Source: JABMRP01 sp964444795
GTDB taxonomy: Bacteria; Planctomycetota; Planctomycetia; Pirellulales; Thermoguttaceae
Direction: 5' to 3'
DNA: 28,020 bases
Assembly (NCBI GenBank): GCA_964444795.1
Contig: CAYUIQ010000104.1
Location: 1 to 28,020, forward strand
Shown here: positions 7,646 through 14,988 of the stretch, one piece after another
Position numbering within the stretch: the first letter of the stretch is position 1
Layout of the letters: each line of letters opens with the position of its first letter
The notes under the pieces: generated by a model
Told to the model about the DNA's origin: nothing
The model's input: only the letters and a program-made list of their open reading frames with translations
The model's database searches: none
Translations under genes and position numbers: made by a program

Positions 7646-7646
7646 T
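7638..7646 (+). promoter_or_regulatory. Possible extended -10 promoter of the oxidoreductase gene
   Basis: TGG TATGAT lies about 100 bases before the ATG at 7743 and resembles the motifs at 3032-3040 and 14882-14890 in sequence and distance from the gene. No clear -35 box is seen. Confidence 0.35.
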
Positions 7647-7742
7647 GGGCGGCGGGGGTGGTTCCCGTCGAGCACCGCCCGTGGGCCACGGACCGCTACG
7701 TGTCGAGATGCAGATCCTATCGGTCACAACAGGAGCATGAAG

Positions 7743-9041
7743 ATGACGATCCACAGCAAACCGAATCGCCGTGACTTTGTCAAAGGTTCCGCGACGGCGG
7801 CCGCAGCGGCCCTAGCCGGCGGCATGACGATGGCTGGCCGTGTCCACGCCGCCGGTGGCGATCAGATCAAGATCGTCCTGGTCGGCTGCGGAGGCCGTGG
7901 TACGGGCGCGGCGTCCCAATGCCTCAGTGTGCCGGGCGAGAACATCCGGCTGATCGCCGTGGCCGACGCCTTTGAAGACAGAGCCACCCGGTCACTGGCT
8001 ACCCTGAAAGGTAAATTCGGCGACCGAGTCGACGTGCCCCCGGACCGCGTTTTCACCGGGTTTGACGCCTACCGCCAGGCGATCGACTGCGACGCCGATC
8101 TGGTGCTGCTGGTCACGCCCCCCGGCTTTCGACCGATGCAATACAGGGCGGCCATCGAAGCCGGCCGGCGCGTGTTCATGGAGAAGCCGGTCTGCGTCGA
8201 CGCGCCGGGTTTTCGTTCGGTGATGGAAACCAACAAGCTGGCCGACGAAAGAGGGTTGCAGGTGGCCGTGGGCTTGAATTCCCGGCACACGGCCCCGGTC
8301 GTCGAAACGGTGAAGCGAATCCACGACGGGGCGGTCGGAGCGTTGCAGTTCACACGGGCCTACTGCAACAATGCGGGCGTTTGGGTCCGCCCTCGCCAGC
8401 CCGGGCAGACCGAGATGGAGTATCAGATGAGAAACTGGTTCTACTTCGTCTGGCTCTGCGGCGACCACATCGTCGAGCAGCACGTTCATCTGATCGATCA
8501 AGCCAATTGGATCAAGGACGATCATCCGGTCGAGGCCAACGGCATGGGCGGCCGCGAGGTCCGCAAGGGGAAAGACCACGGCCAGATCTTCGACCACCAT
8601 TTCAATGAGTTTACCTATCGCGACGGGACGAAGATGTTCAGCCAGTGCCGTCATATCAAGGGCTGCTGGAACCAAGGCGGTACATTCGCCCACGGCACGG
8701 ACGGCGTGGCCAGTACCCGCGGCACGGTGACCGGAAAGAACGCCTGGCAGTACTCCGGCGATCACATCGACGGTCACCAGCAGGAACACAACGACCTGCT
8801 GGCGGCGATTCGCCGCGGCGACAAGTACAACGAGGGCTGGTTTGGCGCCACCAGCAGCATGACGGCCGTCTTGGGACGCATGGCCACCTACAGCGGCAAG
8901 GTCGTTACATGGGACGACGCCGTGGCCAAGGGCCCCGACGAAATGCCCGAGAAGTTCACCTTCGACGCCGATCCTCCCGTGTTGCCGGACGAAAACGGCG
9001 ACTATCCGGTGCCCGTCCCGGGCGTTTTCAAGCCGTACTGA
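7743..9041 (+). CDS. Tat-exported Gfo/Idh/MocA-family oxidoreductase
   Basis: The protein has 432 residues. AGGAG (7731-7735) is seven bases before ATG 7743 but only one base before the in-frame ATG 7737, so 7743 is preferred. The N-terminus has a twin-arginine signal (NRRDFVKG, then an Ala-rich segment ending GRVHA), so it is probably exported folded with its cofactor. A Rossmann fold follows, with KIVLVGCGGRGTGAA (dinucleotide-binding glycines, about residues 43-57) and the family EKP motif in MEKPVC (about 147-149). The C-terminal half contains VQ/His segments such as CGDHIVEQHVHLIDQANW and GHQQEHNDLLAAIRRG, typical of planctomycete members. Family enzymes oxidise or reduce sugars and cyclitols, or cleave glycosidic bonds through an NAD-dependent redox route; the substrate here is unknown. 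It is first in the plus-strand cluster and 84 bases before the NamZ fusion. Confidence 0.92.
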   Translation: MTIHSKPNRRDFVKGSATAAAAALAGGMTMAGRVHAAGGDQIKIVLVGCGGRGTGAASQCLSVPGENIRLIAVADAFEDRATRSLATLKGKFGDRVDVPPDRVFTGFDAYRQAIDCDADLVLLVTPPGFRPMQYRAAIEAGRRVFMEKPVCVDAPGFRSVMETNKLADERGLQVAVGLNSRHTAPVVETVKRIHDGAVGALQFTRAYCNNAGVWVRPRQPGQTEMEYQMRNWFYFVWLCGDHIVEQHVHLIDQANWIKDDHPVEANGMGGREVRKGKDHGQIFDHHFNEFTYRDGTKMFSQCRHIKGCWNQGGTFAHGTDGVASTRGTVTGKNAWQYSGDHIDGHQQEHNDLLAAIRRGDKYNEGWFGATSSMTAVLGRMATYSGKVVTWDDAVAKGPDEMPEKFTFDADPPVLPDENGDYPVPVPGVFKPY

Positions 9042-9125
9042 CCCAGCCGCACTACCACGGCCTCGGCCGCGATGGCGCGAGGCGGAAGGAACTGGCCGAT
9101 GCTTGTCACTCGTTGGGAGTCGCCG

Positions 9126-11450
9126 ATGAGAATGCCGAACCGCTTCCCGTTTCGCGCCGGCTGTGCGCTGGTGATGTTGGCGGCGCTGGCCGCCGCGGTT
9201 GCAGCCACCGCCGCCCCCCCGCGGTTGCCGACGGCCCGTCCCGAAGACGCCGGCATGAGCGCGGCGAGGTTGAACGCAATCGATCCGGTCGTGGCCGAAG
9301 GCCTGGCAGCCGGCGAAATGCCCGGCTGCGTCGTCGTCGTGGGCCGACGGGGGAAGCTCGTATGGCGAAAGGCCTATGGCCATCGGCAGGTCGAGCCGGA
9401 ACCGGTTGCGATGACCGTCGACACGGTCTTCGACATGGCCTCGCTCACCAAGCCGATCGCCACGGCCACCAGTATCATGCTCCTGGTTGAAGCGGAGAAG
9501 CTCCAACTCGATGATCCGGTGGCCAAGCACATCGCGGAGTTCGCCGCCGGTGGCAAGGAGGGGATCACCGTGCTGCAACTCCTCACACACCAGGGCGGCC
9601 TGATTCCCGATAACTCCCTGGCCGACTACAACGAGGGCGTGGAAAAGGCGTGGGAGCACCTCTTCGCCCTGAAGCCGCACGTTGCGCCGGGGACGAAATT
9701 CGTCTATTCCGACGTCGGTTACCTCGTGCTGGGCGAACTGGTTCGCCGGCTCTCCGGCGACGACGTTCACGAGTTTTCCCAAGAGCGAATCTTCGCCCCG
9801 TTGGGCATGATCGAAACGGGGTTTCTTCCCGATGCCCCGCTTCGCCGCCGCGCGGCCCCGACCGAACAACGGGACGGCCGGTGGATGCGGGGCGAAGTGC
9901 ATGATCCGCGGGCCTATCGCCTGGGAGGCATCGCCGGACACGCGGGGCTCTTCGCCACGGCCGACGATCTGGCTGTGTACGCCCAGATGATGCTCGGCCG
10001 CGGGCAATACGCCGGGGTTCGGATTCTCGGAGAAGAGACCGTTGCCGCAATGGCCCGCGCGTATCCCGTCTCCGCCGGAAGGCGCGGGCTGGGCTGGGAC
10101 ATCAAAACGGGCTACTCCTCCAACCGCGGCCAATCGTTCTCACCCCGGGCGTTCGGACACGGTGGATTTACGGGCACGTCGCTATGGATCGATCCGCAGC
10201 GGGAGATGTTCGTGATCTTCCTCAGCAGCCGCCTGCACCCCGACGGTAAGGGATCGGTGAATCGCATTGCCGGCCGCATCGGCACGATCGCCGCCGATGC
10301 GGTGACCGATGGTTACCGTCCCGTGGTACGCACCGGGATCGACGTGTTGCGGCGGGAGGACTTTCGACACCTGCGCGGCCGGCGCGTCGGGCTGATCACC
10401 AACCACACGGGGATCGACGCCGCCGGGACAAGCACCGCTCGGCTGCTGCATGAAGCGGCCGAGGTAAAACTGGTCGCCCTGTTCAGCCCCGAACACGGGC
10501 TCCACGGAACACTCGACACGGCCCGCATCGCCGACGGCCGCGACCGGACCACCGGGTTGCCCGTCTACAGCCTCTATGGAGTGAACCGCCGCCCGAAGGC
10601 GGAAACGCTGGCCGCCATCGACACGCTGGTCTTCGACATCCAGGACATCGGGACCCGTTTCTACACGTACATTTCGACAATGGGCTATGCCATGCAGGCG
10701 GCGGCCGAAGCGAAGATTCGTTTCGTCGTGCTCGATCGTCCCAACCCGATCAACGGCACCGACGTGGCGGGTCCCATGTTGGACGAGGGCCGGGAGTCGT
10801 TTGTCGGGTTCCATCGTCTCCCGGTTCGCCACGGGATGACTATTGGCGAATTGGCACGGATGTTCCGCGACGAGTTGCAGCTCGACCTGGACCTTCAGGT
10901 CGTGCCGGTGGAAGGATGGCGGCGGGACATGTTCTTCGACGCCACGGGGCTGAAGTGGGTCAACCCGTCGCCCAACATGCGGAACCTGACCGAGGCGCTG
11001 CTCTATCCGGGCGTGGGACTTCTGGAGACGACCAATCTCTCCGTCGGCCGGGGGACCGATACGCCGTTTGAAGTGATCGGCGCCCCGTGGATCGACGGGA
11101 TTCGCACCGCCGGCGCACTCAACGGCTCCGGCTTGCCGGGCGTGCGTTTCATGCCCATCGATTTCACGCCCCGCGCCAGCAAATTCGCCGGCGAGCGTTG
11201 CGGCGGGGTCAACGTCATCATCACCGACCGGGCCGCCTTTCGTCCGCTACGTACGGGGCTGGAAATCGCGCATCGTCTGCAAACTCTCTATCCGGAAACC
11301 TGGGCGGTCGATGCCTACGATCGCCTGCTGGCAAACCGGCGCGTGCTCGAGCTGCTCAAAAGCGGCGAATCGGTGGCCCGGATCGAGACGGCTTACAGAA
11401 CCGATTTGGAGGCGTTTGCCCGTCGCCGCGCCCGATACTTGCTCTACTGA
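9126..11450 (+). CDS. Serine hydrolase (beta-lactamase fold, AmiE-like) fused to NamZ/DUF1343 exo-N-acetylmuramidase
   Basis: The protein has 774 residues. GGGAG (9115-9119) stands six bases before ATG 9126, and a signal peptide follows (CALVMLAALAAAVAATAAPP). The first module, about residues 45-400, is a class C beta-lactamase-type serine hydrolase. It has the nucleophile motif SLTK (about Ser106/Lys109), YSD (Tyr194) and HGGFTG (His345). The second module, about 403-774, is DUF1343 (PF07075), founded by B. subtilis NamZ (YbbC), an exo-beta-N-acetylmuramidase. Its conserved blocks are visible: TNHTGID, FSPEHGLHG (about 452-461), FDIQDIGTRFYTYISTM, DRPNPI and YPGVGLLETTNLSVGRGTD. In B. subtilis the amidase AmiE (same hydrolase fold) and NamZ are separate proteins of one muropeptide-recovery operon, so the fusion suggests removal of peptide and terminal MurNAc by one periplasmic enzyme. 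The amidase specificity is inferred from that context; an esterase or carboxypeptidase is possible. Confidence 0.9.
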   Translation: MRMPNRFPFRAGCALVMLAALAAAVAATAAPPRLPTARPEDAGMSAARLNAIDPVVAEGLAAGEMPGCVVVVGRRGKLVWRKAYGHRQVEPEPVAMTVDTVFDMASLTKPIATATSIMLLVEAEKLQLDDPVAKHIAEFAAGGKEGITVLQLLTHQGGLIPDNSLADYNEGVEKAWEHLFALKPHVAPGTKFVYSDVGYLVLGELVRRLSGDDVHEFSQERIFAPLGMIETGFLPDAPLRRRAAPTEQRDGRWMRGEVHDPRAYRLGGIAGHAGLFATADDLAVYAQMMLGRGQYAGVRILGEETVAAMARAYPVSAGRRGLGWDIKTGYSSNRGQSFSPRAFGHGGFTGTSLWIDPQREMFVIFLSSRLHPDGKGSVNRIAGRIGTIAADAVTDGYRPVVRTGIDVLRREDFRHLRGRRVGLITNHTGIDAAGTSTARLLHEAAEVKLVALFSPEHGLHGTLDTARIADGRDRTTGLPVYSLYGVNRRPKAETLAAIDTLVFDIQDIGTRFYTYISTMGYAMQAAAEAKIRFVVLDRPNPINGTDVAGPMLDEGRESFVGFHRLPVRHGMTIGELARMFRDELQLDLDLQVVPVEGWRRDMFFDATGLKWVNPSPNMRNLTEALLYPGVGLLETTNLSVGRGTDTPFEVIGAPWIDGIRTAGALNGSGLPGVRFMPIDFTPRASKFAGERCGGVNVIITDRAAFRPLRTGLEIAHRLQTLYPETWAVDAYDRLLANRRVLELLKSGESVARIETAYRTDLEAFARRRARYLLY

Positions 11451-11467
11451 ATCCACCTTCCGACCGC

Positions 11468-11474
11468 GGAGGAG
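11468..11474 (+). promoter_or_regulatory. Ribosome binding site of the PQQ-like gene
   Basis: GGAGGAG ends five bases before ATG 11480 and lies in the 29-base spacer after the NamZ-fusion stop. It decides the start, since the frame is open for 131 codons further upstream inside the preceding gene. Confidence 0.65.
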
Positions 11475-11479
11475 TCGTC

Positions 11480-12850
11480 ATGCGTTGTCGTCGTCCGCTT
11501 ATCGAGTTTTCGTCTTGGCTCCGATTGCCCTTTTCTCGCTGCCGTTGCGGACTAAAGTTCGTGTCATGTCGCCCGCTATTGATGATCGCACCCGCCGTGC
11601 TGCTCGCTGGCGCGGCGTGGGGGGCCGAGGGCCCGTGGTCCCGGTTTCGCGGCCCCAACGGCAGCGGCCGGAGTGCCGCGACAACCGTGCCCGTACGGTG
11701 GACGGAGAAGGACTACAACTGGAAAGTCGGCCTGCCCGGCCCCGGCCACTCCTCGCCGGTCGTCTGGGACAAGCGGATTTTCGTCACCTGTGCTGATCCG
11801 ACGACAGCACGGCGTACACTGGTCTGCGTGGATGCGCCAACGGGCCGTGTGCTTTGGAAGCATGAGGAATCATCGAAGACTTATCGACAGCACAGAGACA
11901 ACTCCTACGCGACGGCGACGCCGGCCGTGGATGCCCAGGGCGTGGTGATCACCTGGACCACGCCCGAAGCGGTCATGTTGCTGGCCTTGGATCTTCAGGG
12001 CCGCGAACTCTGGCGCCGCAACCTGGGCCCCCTGATTTCGCTTCAAGGCAGCGGCTCCTCACCGATCCTGTACCGGGATCTGGTGGTGCTGGCCAATGAC
12101 CAGGAGGACATGCAGCGGAGCCCGGGCCGCAGGAAGGATGGGCCCAATCCGGCCGGCCGGAGCTTCGTGGTCGCCATCGATCGCAACAGCGGCGAAACCC
12201 GTTGGCGGACGGAAACCAAAACGTTCCTGGCCGGCTACTCGACGCCCTGCGTCTACCAGGCCGAAGGTGGCCGCCCGGCGTTGATCTTCTCCAGCACGGC
12301 CCACGGCATCATGGCGCTCGATCCGGACACGGGGAAAGTCATCTGGGAATTCGGACAGCCTTTCTTGGATCGGGCCGTGATTTCGCCCGTCGTGGCGCCA
12401 GGCCTGGTGATCGCGGGCCACGGGGCGGGGATCCGCGGAACTCGCTGCCTCGCAGTCCGACCGGGTTCGGCCGGTCAGGGAACCGCCCCCACGCTAGGCT
12501 ACGCATTGACCAAGGCGCTGCCCATGGTGCCCACGCCGTTGGTCAAGGACGGGCGGCTGTTTCTCTGGGCCGACGACGGCATGGTGTCATGCCTGCGTGT
12601 GGCAACCGGCGAGACCGTCTGGCGAGAGCGGGTCGAGGGCGGTTTCTATGCGTCGCCCGTCTGTGTCGATGGCTATCTGTACAACGTGTCGAAGAAGGGT
12701 GAGGTCGTCGTGCTGGCGGCAGGAGACACGTTCGAGGTCTGCCACCGGATCCCGCTGGGTGAACCGAGCTACGCCACACCCGCGGTGGCCGGCGGCGTGA
12801 TGTACCTGCGGACCAGTGCTCACCTCTTCTCGTTGGGCGGCCCGCGGTAA
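11480..12850 (+). CDS. Exported PQQ-like beta-propeller repeat protein
   Basis: The protein has 456 residues and an N-terminal export segment (LLMIAPAVLLAGAAWG, cleavage near residue 48). The mature protein begins GPWSRFRGPNGSG, the opening found in many planctomycete PQQ-repeat (BamB/YfgL-like) proteins. Blades are visible as repeats with LxxLDxxTGxxxW character: TLVCVDAPTGRVLWKHE, MLLALDLQGRELWRR, FVVAIDRNSGETRWRTE, GIMALDPDTGKVIWEF and CLRVATGETVWRERV. Such eight-bladed propellers either bind PQQ as dehydrogenases or act as protein scaffolds. No dehydrogenase active-site Asp or disulfide Cys pair is evident, so a scaffold or binding role is more likely. It lies 29 bases after the NamZ fusion and is probably translated from the same transcript. 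Its substrate or partner is unknown. Confidence 0.88.
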   Translation: MRCRRPLIEFSSWLRLPFSRCRCGLKFVSCRPLLMIAPAVLLAGAAWGAEGPWSRFRGPNGSGRSAATTVPVRWTEKDYNWKVGLPGPGHSSPVVWDKRIFVTCADPTTARRTLVCVDAPTGRVLWKHEESSKTYRQHRDNSYATATPAVDAQGVVITWTTPEAVMLLALDLQGRELWRRNLGPLISLQGSGSSPILYRDLVVLANDQEDMQRSPGRRKDGPNPAGRSFVVAIDRNSGETRWRTETKTFLAGYSTPCVYQAEGGRPALIFSSTAHGIMALDPDTGKVIWEFGQPFLDRAVISPVVAPGLVIAGHGAGIRGTRCLAVRPGSAGQGTAPTLGYALTKALPMVPTPLVKDGRLFLWADDGMVSCLRVATGETVWRERVEGGFYASPVCVDGYLYNVSKKGEVVVLAAGDTFEVCHRIPLGEPSYATPAVAGGVMYLRTSAHLFSLGGPR

Positions 12851-13021
12851 GGCGAGACACCGGTTAGCACAACAGGCCGATGTTGCGACGCGAGCAGGCC
12901 GTTGGAGAGCAAGGAAAGGGTAGATTTCGACGCGGGGCAGCCACAGCGTAACGGTACCCGTTGGCCGTCCCTGATGGTTCGGCGCGGACGTTTCTCGGGA
13001 CGTTGGTGCCTGTACGGGCAC

Positions 13022-13050
13022 TTGCGGGTCGGTGGGCACCGGCCTATGAT
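13022..13050 (+). promoter_or_regulatory. Possible sigma-70-type promoter before the SSS symporter gene
   Basis: TTGCGG (13022-13027) and TATGAT (13045-13050) are 17 bases apart in the 235-base spacer between the PQQ-like and symporter genes. The -10 box matches five of six consensus bases. The symporter may therefore have its own transcript start near 13057, as well as read-through from upstream. Confidence 0.4.
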
Positions 13051-13085
13051 GAGGACGCCCAGGAGCAACGGAGCGTTTTCTTTCC

Positions 13086-14881
13086 ATGGATCCAATGGAT
13101 CGTCATCAGTCCGCCGAACGTGCTGGTCGGCGATCGCGCAAGCGGTGGTCCATGCGCTGCCTGGCGGGCGTGGCGATGGTGACGATTATCGCCGTGGGGT
13201 GGGCGGCGGCGGATGAGCTGCCGGCGCACCGCGAGCAGAAATCGGCAGTCGCCTCTGAGGCACGATCCCCGGGCGCCGACACCTCAGCCGAAACCGGCGC
13301 CAGTCCCCAGCGGCGTCTGCATCCGTTGGACTGGCTGGTCCTCGCCGCGTATGCCGGGGGGATGCTGGCGGTGGGGTGGTACTATGCGCGCCGAACCGGC
13401 AGCACGGAAGACTACCTGCTGGGTGGCCGGCGGATGCGGGGCTGGACGATCGGCCTGTCGCTGTTTGCCACGCTGCTCAGCACCTTGTCGTATCTGTCCT
13501 GGACGGGCGAGATGATCGACAACGGGCCAATGTTCCTGGCTCAGATCGTCGCCTTTCCCGTGGCGGCCGTGCTGGTCGGCTGGATTCTGATCCCCCTGGT
13601 GATGCGGTGGAAGGTGACCAGCGCTTACGAGATCCTCGAGCTGCGCCTCGGGATCGCCGTGCGCATGGTGGCGACGTTTCTCTTCCTGTCGTTGCGACTA
13701 TTGTGGATGGCGATGATCATTTCCGCGACGACCAAGATCATCTTGATGCCGGTGCTCGGCTTGGAGGCTTGGGCCATGCCGTTGGTCTGTGCCTGCCTGG
13801 CCGTGGTGACGGTCCTCTACACGTCGATGGGCGGGTTGCGGGCGGTCGTGTTGACCGACGTGGTGCAGACGTTCGTGCTCTTCGGCGGGGCCGTGCTCTC
13901 GTTGGTGTTGATCACGCATAGCCTCGGCGGCGTCGGGCCATGGTGGCCGAGCCAGTGGGCTGCTACCTGGGAGAGTCCCGCGTTTTGGCCCGATCCGGGC
14001 CGGCGGGATACGTTTCTCGGGTTTGTCCTGCTGGCCTTGTCCTGGCACGTCTGTACGGCCGGGGCAGACCAGATGGCGCTGCAACGTTATCTGTCCACGC
14101 GTAACGTTCGCTCCGCGCGACGGGCGTACGTGATCTCGCTGGTGGCCGATGCGCTGGTCATGGTCCTGATGGCCATGCTCGGGCTGGCGCTGGCGGCCTA
14201 TTTCCGCATCCATCCCGAGTTGCTCGCCGAGGGACAGACGGTGGCCAATGCGGCCGACAAGCTCTTCCCCCGGTACATCGTCGTGGGGTTGCCGCCGGGA
14301 ATCAGCGGGCTGGTCGTGGCCGGACTGTTGGCCGCGGCCATGTCGAGCTTGTCCTCGGGCGTGAATTCGTCGTGTTCGGTCATTACGGCCGACTTCATCG
14401 ACCGCTTCGGTGGCGGCCAGAGAAATGGTGATGCCCGGAAGGTGCGCCGGGCAAGAACCGTCTCACTGTGGGTGGGCGTGGTGGTGGTTGCGTTGAGCCT
14501 GGCGGTGGGATCCGTCGAGGGAAACCTGTTCGAGGTGGTGAACAAGGTGGTGAATTTACCCGTCGCCCCGCTGTTCGTGCTCTTCGTGATGGCCCTGTTC
14601 GTACCCTGGGCCAATACGNNNNNNNNNNNNNNNNNNNNNNNNNNNNNNNNNNNNNNNNNNNNNNNNNNNNNNNNNNNNNNNNNNNNNNNNNNNNNNNNNN
14701 NNNNNNNNNNNNNNNNNNCGCCGCGGCGGTGGCCGTGGCGTTTTTCCAGCTTGCCGGCCTCAGTTTCGTCTGGATCATGCCCGTGTCGCTGGTCGTCGGC
14801 GTGACGACGGGGATGGCGGCCAGCGGTCTGACGCGGTGTGGGGTAGCGATCGCGCGCATGCTGGCGTTTCGCCGCGGGTAG
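13086..14881 (+). CDS. SSS-family sodium:solute symporter, interrupted by assembly gap
   Basis: The reading frame starts at ATG 13086 and reaches the N run at 14619; the C-terminal end continues after the gap in another frame to TAG 14879-14881. The frame change is a gap artefact, because the gap length is a placeholder. The N-terminus has an export-like hydrophobic segment (CLAGVAMVTIIAVGWAAA, about residues 25-42) and a soluble linker, as in several planctomycete SSS proteins. The membrane core starts at LDWLVLAAYAGGMLAVGWYY. SSS signatures include TEDYLLGGRRM, WTIGLSLFATLLSTLSYLSW, LSWHVCTAGADQMALQRYLS and MSSLSSGVNSSCSVITADF, the last being the conserved helix near the sodium site. Family members couple sodium entry to uptake of sugars, sialic acid, amino acids or vitamins. 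Here the neighbours suggest a sugar such as MurNAc or mannose, but the substrate is not readable. About one transmembrane helix is missing in the gap. Confidence 0.9.
14619..14718. other. Assembly gap of 100 N
   Basis: Exactly 100 undetermined bases, the conventional placeholder for a gap of unknown length. It falls inside the symporter gene. The frames on its two sides differ, which shows that the true length is not 100. Confidence 0.99.
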
Positions 14882-14890
14882 TGGTATTAT
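14882..14890 (+). promoter_or_regulatory. Possible extended -10 promoter of the GH92 gene
   Basis: TGG TATTAT overlaps the symporter stop region and lies about 100 bases before the GH92 ATG at 14989. It is the third member of the TGG-TAnnAT motif set in this window. TGGCGT at 14862-14867 is a poor -35 candidate with 17-base spacing. Confidence 0.35.
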
Positions 14891-14988
14891 GCGGCGGGCG
14901 ATTGGCTCGGTGAGAACGCGTTCGAAGAACGAGCTTCATCTCGCTACGGCGAGATGGCTACTATCCGCTTTACATGGGAGTTCGACCG

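Larger units (their letters stand above)
7303..7742. other. Gene-poor spacer between sulfatase remnant and oxidoreductase gene
   Basis: No convincing long gene is present. The spacer holds a perfect 12-bp palindrome (7416-7427), a 41-codon frame with a ribosome site (7520-7645), and a possible extended -10 promoter near 7641. The left part may contain eroded sulfatase sequence that is no longer recognisable. Confidence 0.6.

Noticed and set aside
7992..10133. Open frame of 713 codons on the minus strand
   Set aside because: It spans parts of both the oxidoreductase and NamZ-fusion genes in antisense and has no recognisable domain.
12851..13085. Short open frames in the spacer before the symporter gene
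   Set aside because: They lack ribosome sites and recognisable domains, and overlap the likely promoter. The spacer is best left as non-coding.
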